Counted from the first letter of the stretch, positions 35,839-45,133 are shown. The stretch: DNA of 64,000 nucleotides from Lysinibacillus composti (GCF_016908465.1 NZ_JAFBDY010000017.1:1-64000), one strand, 5' to 3'. Notes: generated by a model not told the origin, from the sequence alone. A program made the numbers and translations.

Positions 35839-36093
35839 TTAGTTATCCGCCTTACTCATACCTACCATCGAAAGAATTAATCCTAATAGTACAATTATGT
35901 ACTCAAATCCTTTGAAATCTATATTGGGATCTATTGCTAATATTCCCCCTACAAAAGAAACATGCAGTCCCAAAAACATATACTTTTTCCCTGAATTTGA
36001 GTTTTTTAATGTAACAATAATTAAATATAGTAAATAGATTGATAAAGGAATTACTATAAATACAAACGCAAACACATTAACCATCGGACTCAT
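35839..36093 (-). CDS. Small membrane protein
   Basis: 84 residues with three membrane helices (VNVFAFVFIVIPLSIYLLYL; FLGLHVSFVGGILAI; YIIVLLGLILSMVGM). The frame opens further upstream, but GGGGAG sits 7 bases before the ATG at 36093. Family unknown. Confidence 0.6.
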   Translation of the reverse strand: MSPMVNVFAFVFIVIPLSIYLLYLIIVTLKNSNSGKKYMFLGLHVSFVGGILAIDPNIDFKGFEYIIVLLGLILSMVGMSKADN

Positions 36094-36188
36094 TTTATTC
36101 TCCCCATGCCCATTCTTTACCATATTATAACAATAATAATGATTGTATTTCATTACGTCGTGAAATGGTGATTAAGTTGTTAAAAAAA

Positions 36189-36230
36189 CGCAAATCCACT
36201 ATTTTGGAAATGCGATCAATTGTTGAAATT
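36189..36230. repeat. Hairpin-tail repeat
   Basis: CGCAAATCC (36189-36197) pairs with GGAAATGCG (36206-36214), then the tail ATCAATTGTTGAAATT. Confidence 0.65.
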
Positions 36231-36234
36231 GGGG

Positions 36235-36384
36235 TTATTGTACTTTTTTCTTCACTAGATTTATTTGATATAAGAGGTAAATATTGAAGCCTAAAGATAA
36301 AATTAAATATGTAATAAGCACATACCCCTCTTGGTTCGTTACAATAAAAAATAATGGGACCGTAACTACAAGTAATGCAAATAT
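36235..36384 (-). pseudogene. Remnant of a small membrane protein gene
   Basis: The minus strand encodes FALLVVTVPLFFIVTNQEGY then ITYLILSLGFNIYLLYQINL and VKKKVQ, two helices ending in a basic tail, but no start codon is in frame. A start with MKMTTDK lies just upstream in another frame, so a one-base change probably broke the gene. It resembles the small membrane genes beside it. Confidence 0.45.
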
Positions 36385-36403
36385 TTATCTGTTGTCATTT
36401 TCA

Positions 36404-36643
36404 TTATTGATATGTCGTAGTATTGCCAGTAAACGCAAACATCCAAGTTAACGTGAAAACAATAAAGGCTGATGCTATGCACATCCAAAGAATGTTACCT
36501 TTTGTATTCGTCTCTTTTGTAACAATCAATTTCTTTAAGTAACTAGTTAAATTTAAGCAGAATACAATTGCTAAAATAGGATTAAGCAAAAAAGAAGTAG
36601 CCATTATAAAGTCGATTTGTTCTTCTATTTTCATCACCCCCAT
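36404..36643 (-). CDS. Small two-helix membrane protein
   Basis: 79 residues with helices at about 12-32 and 50-70. Its ATG overlaps the TGA of the preceding gene (TGATG), so both are coupled. Family unknown. The frame could also start at the ATG at 36634, after GGGGGTG. Confidence 0.55.
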   Translation of the reverse strand: MGVMKIEEQIDFIMATSFLLNPILAIVFCLNLTSYLKKLIVTKETNTKGNILWMCIASAFIVFTLTWMFAFTGNTTTYQ

Positions 36644-36849
36644 CAATCCTTCTTTTCCAATAAGGCGATCAATTTATTATTTTGTTCAATGATCTTGTCG
36701 AGTTTTTTTTCAACTTCATTTGCTTCATTATTTTTTATGGTAGAATTTATTAGGACTCTTCTAATAAAAAGAGTAAAAGATACGACAAACAAAATAATAA
36801 GTCCAAAAACTAGTAAAACAAGAATTAGATTAACAGCTTCCAATGCCAT
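36643..36849 (-). CDS. DUF4083-like small membrane protein
   Basis: 68 residues: one membrane helix (LILVLLVFGLIILFVVSFTL), a basic FIRRVL, then a coiled coil ending EKKLDKIIEQNNKLIALLEK. This is the DUF4083 pattern. GAGGTGATTAAGG precedes the ATG. First gene of a two-gene unit. Confidence 0.7.
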   Translation of the reverse strand: MALEAVNLILVLLVFGLIILFVVSFTLFIRRVLINSTIKNNEANEVEKKLDKIIEQNNKLIALLEKKD

Positions 36850-36924
36850 CCTTAATCACCTCACCCATATTTTAACATATATACAGATCCCTTTTAAGTT
36901 CTTATTACGGTAATTGGTAAACCT

Positions 36925-37113
36925 TTGAAGTTAAAATCTGGTTTAACTTTTAACCCATTCCTTGCAGTTACTAATTCCCCATTTTCTGATATTGTTTTAA
37001 CAATAAATGGCGTAGCATTCGAATTAGGTAAAGTAGTAATAGAAAAACCTTCAAATGGTCATGCAAAATCAAATACTTATTTTTATTCCCCATGCTATAT
37101 TTTTGGACCTTAA
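36925..37113 (+). pseudogene. Possible gene remnant on the plus strand
   Basis: The frame is open from about 36890 and reads LKLKSGLTFNPFLAVTNSPF, then NGVAFELGKVVIEKPS, up to TAA 37111. It looks like coding sequence but has only a TTG without ribosome binding site. Probably the end of a lost gene; I do not recognise it. Confidence 0.25.
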
Positions 37114-37122
37114 AAGAAAAAG

Positions 37123-37160
37123 ACACATTTCTATTTCTGAAATGCGCCCGAAAGTTCAAT
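37123..37160. repeat. Hairpin-tail repeat
   Basis: CACATTTC...GAAATGCG hairpin followed by CCCGAAAGTTCAAT. Confidence 0.5.
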
Positions 37161-37219
37161 ATTAACTTTTACATATGAGTAGGATTACTTGTTGCGATAG
37201 CGCAATATGAGTGAAACGA

Positions 37220-37627
37220 TCAAGAGAAACTGCCGATAATGCTCCCTGCAATGATCATGCTGATTACATGAAAACCGGCCGTTATCAAGTAAAGTTTCAA
37301 CTTCATACCTTCATATAGGGCATTTGTGGCAGAAGTGCCCGCGATGACTAGTCCTATAACTAACCCAAGGGATAACCCATCTACCCAGCCATCAATATTT
37401 GCCCACTCGGCAATAATCGCTAATAAAAAGGAATTTACAATAGCCATTAAAATCGAAGCTGTCATCACTTTTCCAACGCTTGGTAGTTCCTCCTGGTTCA
37501 ACCCCTTTAACTTTTGCCAAGTATTCCAGAATACTTTAGGTGAATACCAGAATGAACCTAGAATACAAATAGCAAGTGCACTTATAATTACTGCTAAATA
37601 ATTGATTTCTCCAAAATCCACATCCAA
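37220..37627 (-). CDS. DUF1761 membrane protein
   Basis: 135 residues with four membrane helices. The family pattern is clear: LAVIISALAICILGSFWYSP, then KVFWNTWQKLKG and GTSATNALYEGMKLKLYLIT. Function unknown. The start is TTG with AGGAGG 9 bases upstream; the nearby ATG is out of frame. Confidence 0.85.
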   Translation of the reverse strand: MDVDFGEINYLAVIISALAICILGSFWYSPKVFWNTWQKLKGLNQEELPSVGKVMTASILMAIVNSFLLAIIAEWANIDGWVDGLSLGLVIGLVIAGTSATNALYEGMKLKLYLITAGFHVISMIIAGSIIGSFS

Positions 37628-37803
37628 TTTTCTTTCCTCCTAAAAACTTAGGTCAACTAATTTGCATCAATTATATAGATAATACTCTTTACTAGCAATC
37701 GTGGACCAATAGAAACTGTCCTTCTAGTCTAATAATCTGTACAAGCTGACTTAATTGTTATCACAAAAGATTATCAAAAGCATAAATTATACAGAAAGGG
37801 TTG

Positions 37804-38034
37804 ATGACAATGCCACCATGGCAACATAAGATTAATTACTTAATGGGGCAACCAATTGGAATATCCTTGATAAATGGTCAAGGGACTTCTGGAGTACTGT
37901 GTGGTGTCTCAAACGGAAAGTTACTTGTTGTTGAATATCTGTATCAAACACAATACGCAATGAAACAGTATGATTTTTCACTGATTGCAGATATATCGGG
38001 TTTTCCACCTTGTAATCAACAACGCCTATTTTGA
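37804..38034 (+). CDS. Small protein with an Lsm-like strand pattern
   Basis: About 76 residues. INYLMGQPIGISLINGQGTS, then GVLCGVSNGKLLVVEYL, resembles the first strands of Sm/Lsm small barrels (G-x-x-V-x-V-x-L-x-N-G...G-x-L), as seen in some spore coat proteins. The ending PPCNQQRLF is Pro/Cys-rich. AGAAAGGG precedes three possible starts (TTG 37801, ATG 37804, ATG 37810). A terminator follows. The fold assignment is tentative. Confidence 0.6.
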   Translation: MTMPPWQHKINYLMGQPIGISLINGQGTSGVLCGVSNGKLLVVEYLYQTQYAMKQYDFSLIADISGFPPCNQQRLF

Positions 38035-38056
38035 TAATCAATCGCTGGAATAATGA

Positions 38057-38079
38057 CAGCTCAAATTGGGCTGTTTTTT
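38057..38079 (+). terminator. Terminator of the Lsm-like gene
   Basis: CAGCTC pairs with GGGCTG (one G-U pair), followed by six T. Confidence 0.7.
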
Positions 38080-38387
38080 CTTTCCTCAAACAGCCATCTC
38101 AGCCATCTCATCCATCTATAAATCTTTACCTCGTTAATTTACTACATCACCCATTCGCCGAAGTGTTTAGCTTATTGAGTTTATCCCAATCAATTGAATC
38201 ATGTCATTTTTATATTCTTTACATGAAGCTTTGCTACTTCCCTCATAACCAATTTGACTTATACATGTTGGAATATCCCATTGTGCTACATTTTCCTCAG
38301 TTACCCCTTTTTACATATTGGACAACCGATTGCTTTTTTTTATTCAGATGTCAACGAAAAGGTGGCCCTATATTTGAAAAAAAACAA

Positions 38388-38437
38388 GCGCCATTTCTTC
38401 AAGAATGGCGCCCGATGGTTGAAGGTCATTGCTTAAT
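38388..38437. repeat. Hairpin-tail repeat
   Basis: GCGCCATT (38388-38395) pairs with AATGGCGC (38404-38411), then the tail CCGATGGTTGAAGGTCATTGCTTAA... in the full family order. Confidence 0.7.
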
Positions 38438-38532
38438 AATATTTAAGATAAGCAATAGTTCAATAAGGAGAAGACACATACGAATTTAAATCCCTTTTCA
38501 CACAAAAGCGGCTGCTCAGGGCTTTTCGCCGC

Positions 38533-38886
38533 TTATCCTTCCAACTTCTCTTTTGCTTTTTGCGGAATATCAGTTAACTGCACTTCATCATAAGAAGTGA
38601 CTTCATTACCGTCCTTTATATACAGCATTAAATAGGCATTTTTGCGCAGTTCTTTTGCTGCAGAAAATTCAACTTCTGTTAGATTGCCATTTTCATTATA
38701 TGCAGGCAGCTTATACCAATACCGCTTTATCATTTCGCCAGAATCTAGTTTTGTTTCTTTCACAGAAGCCACGTCGCTTATTTGCACATATACTGTGTCT
38801 TTCCCAAATCTATTAAAGTCCACTGTTGCCAAAATAACAATGGCACTCACTAATAACACGCCTAGTAACCATAATGCTTTTTTCAT
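38533..38886 (-). CDS. yxeA: YxeA family protein (DUF1093)
   Basis: 117 residues. One N-terminal membrane helix or signal (MKKALWLLGVLLVSAIVILA), then the YxeA beta domain (TVYVQISDVASVKET, MIKRYWYKLPAYNENGNLTE, YLMLYIKDGNEVTSYDEVQ). In B. subtilis yxeA follows yxdLM, and here too it follows a matching transporter in the same operon. GGAGGGAT before the ATG at 38886 decides the start; the open frame is six codons longer. It may bind or help expel antimicrobial peptides; the exact role is not known. Confidence 0.85.
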   Translation of the reverse strand: MKKALWLLGVLLVSAIVILATVDFNRFGKDTVYVQISDVASVKETKLDSGEMIKRYWYKLPAYNENGNLTEVEFSAAKELRKNAYLMLYIKDGNEVTSYDEVQLTDIPQKAKEKLEG

Positions 38887-38887
38887 A

Positions 38888-40741
38888 TTATCCCTCCATA
38901 CCACCTAAATGAACTGTTTTGTTAAAACCTCGAACTGTGATGAAATAATAAATGGTGTAAATTAACGTATAAGCAAGCATCCATATAAGCACTGGCATGA
39001 GCAGATCCATCATTAATAAATTGGAGAAGGCTGTTAATGCCACCGCTCCATGAAGAAGGCCCAATCCTAGCGGCAACGCAAATATCATCCCTACTTGGCT
39101 GCGGATTGTCCGCTTCATTTCACGTTTTGATACGCCAATTTTATATAGCACGGTGTATTTGCCTTTATCTTCTTCTGCTTCTGTCATCATTTTAAAGAAA
39201 ATGATGCTGCCGGTTGCTACGAGAAAAACGAGCCCTAAAAAGCTGCCGACGAATAACAGCGCACCTGATGCTTCAATCGAAGCCCTATAGTCTTCTGTTG
39301 CACTCGAGAAATTTTCAGTTTTAGCTGCTAATTTCTTTGATAATGCCAATTGGTTTTTATAATCCTTTACTTGCACAGCTTGATATGTTTTTTCATCTGC
39401 AGTGATTTTACTGTATAGCTGATCTGTGACAACGAGGGCACTTGCACCTACCGTGGATGTATTGAATACCGCTTTGTCATATAATTTCGCCACCGTGTAT
39501 TCTGCACCCTCAATTATTACGGAGTCTATTTTTTGCGACCAGCGTTCATCATAAAAAGCATCAATCATTAACACATCCCCGTCTTGTGCTACTTGTATAT
39601 TTGACCAATCCAGGTTTCTTGCCAATTTTTCAAATGTTGATTGATTAATGACTGCATATTCCCTTTCATACGTGCCTTGTTCAATAAGAACCGTCTTACT
39701 ATGGACTGCTTCAACGTACTCTACTATATTTGGATTAATTTCCTGTGGAGCGCCTTCCCACATAAATGTATATGGTGTATAGGCTTGTATATTTTCATCT
39801 GCATTATAGTAAATCCCAAATACGGCTCCGCCTGCAGTAATAGTTGTCGCACTCAAAGTGGCAATGATCGTTAAGGTTTTCGTATTGCCCTTAATGCGGT
39901 ATAGCAGTTGCGAGGAAGTCATTAAGTTAAGACCTTTCCAAGCCCAGCGCTTATTTTTTTTCATGACTGATAACACATAAACGAGCATGCTGCTAAATAA
40001 TAGTGCAGAGCCAATGACTGTTAAAGCAATAATGACAATTGGCATCGTCAAACTGAGCATGCGCCAAATTGATGAAGTCGCTAAATCCTGCAATGCCAAC
40101 CAGTAAGCCGCTGCTAAAGAGACCACACCTAAAAGAGCTGAAATTATGCGTGCTTTTGGCAATTCCTCCCCTTTTTTCTCAGCATGAAATAAATCGATTA
40201 GCTTAAATTGATAAATGACGCGATATCCTTGGATTGAGGTAAATAAGAAAATGATGAAAAATACAATTAATGTATTAATCACCGCATTCATCGAAAATGC
40301 GAATCCTATCACGATATCTAGCCCCATCAATTTCATTAATATAGTCAACAATACGCGCGACAATAAAAAACCAAGCCCAATGCCAACTACTAGTGAAAAC
40401 AGCCCAATCACCATGTTTTCAAAAAACAACATAAAGCCAATCGAACGTTTGCGCACACCTAGTAGCGAATAAAGTGCGACTTCCTTTTTCCTTTTTTTCA
40501 TAAAGAAAGAATTAGAATAAGCTATGAAAATCGCCACAAATATCATTAATACAAAGGCGGAAGCGCTCATGATGCCGCTGATTTGTTTTGATGTTTCTGC
40601 TAATGCACTAATGTCCTCACTATATTTCAAAGTTACGAAAGTAAAGTAAATAATAATTGAAAAAATGGTCGATCCGATGTAAAGTGAGTAGTTTTTCATG
40701 TTGCGGCGAATATTCTTCAGTGCTAAATCAAATAACGTCAT
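38888..40741 (-). CDS. BceB/YxdM-type ABC transporter permease
   Basis: 617 residues, FtsX-like, with ten membrane helices and a large outer domain between helices 7 and 8 (about 305-510), the layout of peptide-antibiotic detoxification permeases. It begins MTLFDLALKNIRRNMKNYSL. The frame opens four codons earlier, but AGGTGGTGACGTGC places the start at 40741. It overlaps the ATPase gene by 14 bases. In the Bce class the permease also signals to the kinase. Confidence 0.9.
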   Translation of the reverse strand: MTLFDLALKNIRRNMKNYSLYIGSTIFSIIIYFTFVTLKYSEDISALAETSKQISGIMSASAFVLMIFVAIFIAYSNSFFMKKRKKEVALYSLLGVRKRSIGFMLFFENMVIGLFSLVVGIGLGFLLSRVLLTILMKLMGLDIVIGFAFSMNAVINTLIVFFIIFLFTSIQGYRVIYQFKLIDLFHAEKKGEELPKARIISALLGVVSLAAAYWLALQDLATSSIWRMLSLTMPIVIIALTVIGSALLFSSMLVYVLSVMKKNKRWAWKGLNLMTSSQLLYRIKGNTKTLTIIATLSATTITAGGAVFGIYYNADENIQAYTPYTFMWEGAPQEINPNIVEYVEAVHSKTVLIEQGTYEREYAVINQSTFEKLARNLDWSNIQVAQDGDVLMIDAFYDERWSQKIDSVIIEGAEYTVAKLYDKAVFNTSTVGASALVVTDQLYSKITADEKTYQAVQVKDYKNQLALSKKLAAKTENFSSATEDYRASIEASGALLFVGSFLGLVFLVATGSIIFFKMMTEAEEDKGKYTVLYKIGVSKREMKRTIRSQVGMIFALPLGLGLLHGAVALTAFSNLLMMDLLMPVLIWMLAYTLIYTIYYFITVRGFNKTVHLGGMEG

Positions 40742-41495
40742 GCACGTCACCACCTAATTGTGCCAGTTCAACTAATATCATTTGGAAAAATTCCTTGCGT
40801 GTCTTTGTTCCACGGAATATTTCCTTCAACAATTGGCCATCCTTGATGAATAAAATTCGACGGCAGAAGCTTGCAGCGTATGCATCATGCGTTACCATCA
40901 TTATTGTTGTTTCATGCTCAACATTCATTTTGCTTAAACTCTCCAGCAAGTCAGTGGCTGATTTCGAATCCAATGCCCCTGTAGGTTCATCAGCAAAAAT
41001 AAGCTTTGGATTAGAGACGAGTGCACGGCTCGCAGCTGTACGTTGCTTTTGACCGCCTGAGATCTGGTATGGGTATTTGTCGAGTAAATTTGAAATGCCG
41101 AATGTGCGGGCAATTGTGTCTACCCGTGCTTGAATCACAGCTGCCGGTTTCTTTGCAATTGCTAGTGGAAGAAGAATATTTTCACGTACAGTTAATGAAT
41201 CCAATAGGTTATAATCTTGGAATATAAATCCAAGGTGATCACGGCGAAAATCTGAAAGCGCCTCTTCCTTCATCTTTGCAATATTGTCATTACTGATAAA
41301 AATATCTCCATTTGTCGGTGAATCAATTGTCGCAAGCACATTAAGCAATGTTGATTTACCTGCCCCTGAAGGCCCCATGACCCCTACAAATTCTCCATGG
41401 TCAATCTTAAATGATATATTTTCAAGCGCCTTAAAGGTATTTGCGCTATTTCCATAAATTTTTTCTACATTTCGTACTACTAATAATGGTTCCAT
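40728..41495 (-). CDS. BceA/YxdL-type ABC transporter ATPase
   Basis: 255 residues. Walker A GPSGAGKSTLL, signature ISGGQKQR, Walker B LIFADEPTGALD, His loop VTHDA. It pairs with the overlapping permease. First gene of the operon with yxeA last; divergent from the two-component genes that probably control it. Confidence 0.92.
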   Translation of the reverse strand: MEPLLVVRNVEKIYGNSANTFKALENISFKIDHGEFVGVMGPSGAGKSTLLNVLATIDSPTNGDIFISNDNIAKMKEEALSDFRRDHLGFIFQDYNLLDSLTVRENILLPLAIAKKPAAVIQARVDTIARTFGISNLLDKYPYQISGGQKQRTAASRALVSNPKLIFADEPTGALDSKSATDLLESLSKMNVEHETTIMMVTHDAYAASFCRRILFIKDGQLLKEIFRGTKTRKEFFQMILVELAQLGGDVHDVI

Positions 41496-41537
41496 CCATA
41501 TGCACCTCTTTCGTATGTCTAAACTATACCGGGCAAA

Positions 41538-41565
41538 CCTTACGTTAAATTCACGTCTACCTTAC
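41538..41565. promoter_or_regulatory. Direct repeat between transporter and regulator genes
   Basis: ACCTTAC occurs twice (41537 and 41559) with starts 22 bases apart, two helical turns, within the divergent region. OmpR-type response regulators bind such spaced direct repeats, so this is a candidate site for the regulator encoded at 41653. Confidence 0.4.
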
Positions 41566-41652
41566 AAAATCCTTAAATGTTAAAATTACATGAACTCAAT
41601 TTAATTTGTTTAGACTGTAAAAAGAGAGAGGTTCCATTTTTAAAGGAAGGAT

Positions 41653-42372
41653 GTGCCAGCTTTGGAAAAGCCGCGTATTTTGATCGTGGATGATGAGAGT
41701 GACTTATGTCATTTAATAAAAGTTGCGCTTGCGAAGGAAGGACTTACAGAGGTTGAAACGGCGGGTTCTGTTCAAGAGGGCTGGGAGAAATTTAATTCGT
41801 TCAACCCTAATATCGCCATATTAGATATCATGTTGCCAGATGGCGAGGGCTATGATTTATGCAATAAAATACGTAAGGTTTCACGAATACCTGTGTTATT
41901 TTTATCTGCTAAATCAGATGAAATCGATAAAATTTTGGGACTGGCGATTGGCGGCGATGATTATATTACAAAACCATTCAGCCCAAAGGAAGTGGCTTTC
42001 CGTGTAAAGGCTCAGCTTAGGCGCGCAGGCGTATATACAATGGAAATGTCTGTGCAAACAAATGTGAACAAATCGATGACAGTCGGTCCGTTTACAATCA
42101 ATCATGACGAAACGGAAGTTGTGAAAAATGGTGAGCTTCTTGATCTAACAGCAAAAGAAGTTGGTTTAATGGCGTGCTTTATGCACAACCCAAACAGGAT
42201 TATCAGCAAAGAAAGACTGTTTGAAAGTGTTTGGGGAGAGGAATTTTATGGGGCAGACAATACTTTGATGGTTCATATTAGAAGGCTCCGAGAAAAAATT
42301 GAAGAAACCCCCTCGAAGCCAGCTTTCATTACAACCGTCAAGGGGCTCGGCTATAGATTTATCGTGAAATAG
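41653..42372 (+). CDS. OmpR-family response regulator
   Basis: 239 residues. Receiver domain with phosphorylation Asp in ILDIMLPDGEGYDLC, acidic pair VDDE and Lys in YITKPFSP; C-terminal winged helix with VWGEEFYGADNTLMVHIRRL. The reading frame starts at GTG 41653; TTG at 41662 (MEKPRILIVDDE) is an alternative that fits other members better. Followed after 8 bases by the kinase gene. Confidence 0.92.
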   Translation: MPALEKPRILIVDDESDLCHLIKVALAKEGLTEVETAGSVQEGWEKFNSFNPNIAILDIMLPDGEGYDLCNKIRKVSRIPVLFLSAKSDEIDKILGLAIGGDDYITKPFSPKEVAFRVKAQLRRAGVYTMEMSVQTNVNKSMTVGPFTINHDETEVVKNGELLDLTAKEVGLMACFMHNPNRIISKERLFESVWGEEFYGADNTLMVHIRRLREKIEETPSKPAFITTVKGLGYRFIVK

Positions 42373-42380
42373 GTGATTAG

Positions 42381-43760
42381 GTGAAATGGAAATTAACAAT
42401 CCGCTACTTGATTTCGGTGCTGAGCATTGTCTTTATCGTAATCTTCCTTAATACCTTTATTTTAATGGGCATGCTTATTTATCAACAGAAACACGGAATC
42501 GATGAAGTGACCGAGAACTCAGGCGAAACCTTTACACGCGGATTTGACAAATATATATCGCTTGAAAATGGAGAGCCTGTTGTTTCCGAAGAAGGAATTG
42601 AAGCACTACGGATATTCGGGGGATGGATACAGATTTTAGATCAGAACGGACAGGTTCAATCTTCTTACCTTGCACCGGAAGATCTTTCAACACACTATAG
42701 CCCAATTGAACTCATCCACAAATATAAATATATGGACGATGAATTAAATACTTATTTCATTGGAGAATTTGAATCATACAGCTATTTGATTGGTGTCCCT
42801 CATTCGAAAGAAAATAGAATTGTATTCATGATGGATTCTAAAACTATTATTTCCTATGCAATGAAATCTTTGTTAGCGATTGTCATCGTCGATTTATTCA
42901 TTGCCATGCTCGTAGGTTTATTATTTAGTACCGTTCTAACAAAGCCTGTCTCCAATATTATAGACCGGATTTCACAACTCAAAAAAAGGAATTTTACAGT
43001 ACAAGAAACGAAAAAGCCTGGAATTTACAAACCTGTTTTTTCAAATTTAAATGATGTATCACAATCTCTGCAAGCACATGAAGAAGAACGTCTAAAACTG
43101 GAAAAGATGCGTGCTGAATGGATCAGCAATGTCTCCCATGATTTAAAAACACCGCTCGCTTCCATACAAGGATATGCAGAATTGCTTCGTGATCAAGACG
43201 TATCGCAATTGGAACGTTTAGAATACTCCGAAGTTATTGAACGGCAATCGATTTATATGAAAAACCTGCTTGATGATTTTAATTTAACGATGCGTCTTCG
43301 CAATCAGGAGATGCCCCTCACCTTACAGGAAACACGTCTGGAAAGCTTTGTGCGTGAAATTGTTATTGATTTATTAAATGATCCGCAATTTGGGCAATAC
43401 GAAATTTCCTTCTTTAGTGATTCACCGGATTTGAAGTGGAATATCGACCGTCATCTCATGAAACGCGCGATTTTAAATTTTGTTTACAATGCGCTTATCC
43501 ACAATGACGAAAACATTGCCGTAACGATTCGGATCCATACAGACAGACTCATGATTGAAGATAACGGAAAAGGCATACCAGCAGATGATCTGGAACAAAT
43601 TTTCGAACGCTACTATCGGGGTACAAATACGAGCAACATTCAAGGTACAGGTCTCGGCATGGCCATTTCAAGGGATATTATCGAGGCACATGGAGGGAAA
43701 GTTAACTTAACCAGTAAAATTGGCTTTGGGACAACTGTTGAGATCCGGTTGAATGAATAA
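42381..43760 (+). CDS. Sensor histidine kinase with extracellular domain
   Basis: 459 residues. Membrane helices at about 10-33 and 163-185 enclose an outer domain of about 130 residues; HAMP follows, then the H box WISNVSHDLKTPLASIQ (His253), N box FVYNALIHND, and G boxes EDNGKGI and GTGLGMAISRDI. Kinases of the Bce/Yxd class normally lack an outer domain and sense through the transporter. This one has it and so may sense the signal itself. Start GTG with AGGTGATTAG. Confidence 0.92.
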   Translation: MKWKLTIRYLISVLSIVFIVIFLNTFILMGMLIYQQKHGIDEVTENSGETFTRGFDKYISLENGEPVVSEEGIEALRIFGGWIQILDQNGQVQSSYLAPEDLSTHYSPIELIHKYKYMDDELNTYFIGEFESYSYLIGVPHSKENRIVFMMDSKTIISYAMKSLLAIVIVDLFIAMLVGLLFSTVLTKPVSNIIDRISQLKKRNFTVQETKKPGIYKPVFSNLNDVSQSLQAHEEERLKLEKMRAEWISNVSHDLKTPLASIQGYAELLRDQDVSQLERLEYSEVIERQSIYMKNLLDDFNLTMRLRNQEMPLTLQETRLESFVREIVIDLLNDPQFGQYEISFFSDSPDLKWNIDRHLMKRAILNFVYNALIHNDENIAVTIRIHTDRLMIEDNGKGIPADDLEQIFERYYRGTNTSNIQGTGLGMAISRDIIEAHGGKVNLTSKIGFGTTVEIRLNE

Positions 43761-44286
43761 ACTTTTCTTAAAAGGCTCTATTTGCATATAGTTTCTTAGC
43801 ATGCTGAATACACTTTATGCATGTCATGAAGAATTACTACTTCCACACATCTCACCATTAGGATGGGAACATATTAATTTCTAGTGGAATATTCATTTTA
43901 AGTAGAAGTTTCGAACTCCACCTGCTTCCCCTTAAATTATAAAAAACCCTGATTTTTCTACGCTAATCGGAAAAATCAGGGTTTTACCTTTCTAAAATTG
44001 TCTTATATATCCACGTGAGTTTGTCGGTGGGACTCCGAAATGCAGTAAATCTGCATTTCCTCAAATGACCTTCACAGAGGCAAAAAAATGATCTCATTTT
44101 AATAACCCTTAAAAGTAATTTTACTCCAATTAATGGCACTTAAAAGAAAAGAGATGGAATTGTTGAAGATCAATAATTGTGCGTTTATAACACTATTACC
44201 TGTGAGTTCACAAAGAAACGCATTTATTTGCTATGAAGTAATACTATTCTTATCTTATATAAAGCGACGACAATAGTAATATTAAT
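43761..44286. other. Gene-free stretch with hairpins
   Basis: Apart from the terminator at 43941-43986 it contains a small hairpin AAATGCAG-TAAAT-CTGCATTT (44037-44057) and, at 44150-44180, GGAATTGTTGAAGATCAATA, the tail of the hairpin-tail repeat without its hairpin. No gene seen. Confidence 0.5.
43941..43986 (+). terminator. Terminator of the two-component operon
   Basis: AAAACCCTGATTTTT pairs perfectly with AAAAATCAGGGTTTT. Confidence 0.85.
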
Positions 44287-45114
44287 TTAGTCGACGTAAT
44301 GCTTTTTAAAATCTGGATGGATGGAAAATTTGCGACGTAAATTCACGAGGTTTTCTCCAAAACTTTCCTCTAAAAGTTCCTTATGTTTCTCCATTATTTC
44401 CATGAGATACAAATCATGGATCATGACTTCTGTAATTGGCATGACTAACCCAACATGCATTGTCCATGCTGCACGGCTATCTTTTCCTAGCGAGACAATA
44501 CCTGCTACTACTTCTGAGTCATCTCCACTAAATACAATCCATCTTCCACCATACTCTTCTGTAATCTCACGTCCCATATAATGAAGATAAACATTAGCAA
44601 AATCAGAGAAGATATCCCCATAAGCAATAATCGTTACATTAACCCCTCTTTTTGCTGCCTGTCTTAGTTCAGACTCTAATTCTTCAAATTCTTCTTTCCA
44701 AACCTCTAAAAGAATTCTTTTTTTTGCAGATAATATGCAAGCTTTTACCTTTTCAAGTATTTCATTGCGTCCCGTGATATTCCAAATATTTTCACGGTCA
44801 TTTGCAGAACGTTCAAACTCGGCTAATGACTTTTCTGCAAGTTCAAAGTTTTCTTCCGCTTTCATTCGGCGACTTTTGATTAGCTCCTTTGCAGGAACAG
44901 GCGTATATTGTGGTGTATTTCCAGGGCTAACTAAAATATCTCCTCGCATGGTGAGACTGTCTAGAACTTCATAAATTCTTGAACGAGGTACGCCGGAATT
45001 TTTTGATACAGCATAGCCGGTTAACGGCGATTCTTCCAACAAAGTAAGATATGCTTTTGCTTCATATTCAGTAAAATTTAGATTTTTTAATATTTCTAAA
45101 ATGTTTTCTTTCAT
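44287..45114 (-). CDS. TrmB family transcriptional regulator
   Basis: 275 residues. The N-terminal winged helix (LNFTEYEAKAYLTLLEESPL, then VPRSRIYEVLDSLTMRGDIL) and the C-terminal phospholipase-D-like ligand domain (RILLEVWKEEF, then GVNVTIIAYG and IHDLYLMEIMEK) are the TrmB layout. It is divergent from a LysE-type exporter and likely controls it through the two similar operator sequences in between. Confidence 0.88.
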   Translation of the reverse strand: MKENILEILKNLNFTEYEAKAYLTLLEESPLTGYAVSKNSGVPRSRIYEVLDSLTMRGDILVSPGNTPQYTPVPAKELIKSRRMKAEENFELAEKSLAEFERSANDRENIWNITGRNEILEKVKACILSAKKRILLEVWKEEFEELESELRQAAKRGVNVTIIAYGDIFSDFANVYLHYMGREITEEYGGRWIVFSGDDSEVVAGIVSLGKDSRAAWTMHVGLVMPITEVMIHDLYLMEIMEKHKELLEESFGENLVNLRRKFSIHPDFKKHYVD

Positions 45115-45133
45115 ACGCCCTCCAACATTACTT

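Larger units (their letters stand above)
38035..38532. other. Gene-poor stretch with terminator, remnant and repeat
   Basis: It holds the terminator at 38057-38079, a short direct repeat of CAGCCATCT (38092-38118) and a repeat hairpin at 38388-38437. On the minus strand 38167-38305 reads VTEENVAQWDIPTCISQIGY and CKEYKNDMIQLIGINSIS, preceded in another frame by IGCPICKKG; this may be a decayed small Cys-containing protein with a frameshift at AAAAAGGGG. Confidence 0.35.

Noticed and set aside
38031-38489. Plus-strand frame of 152 codons
   Set aside because: It runs through the terminator and the repeat hairpin, has no ribosome binding site and looks like translated non-coding sequence.
41914-42399. 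Minus-strand frames inside the response regulator gene
   Set aside because: Complement of a clear response regulator; no ribosome binding sites or family features.
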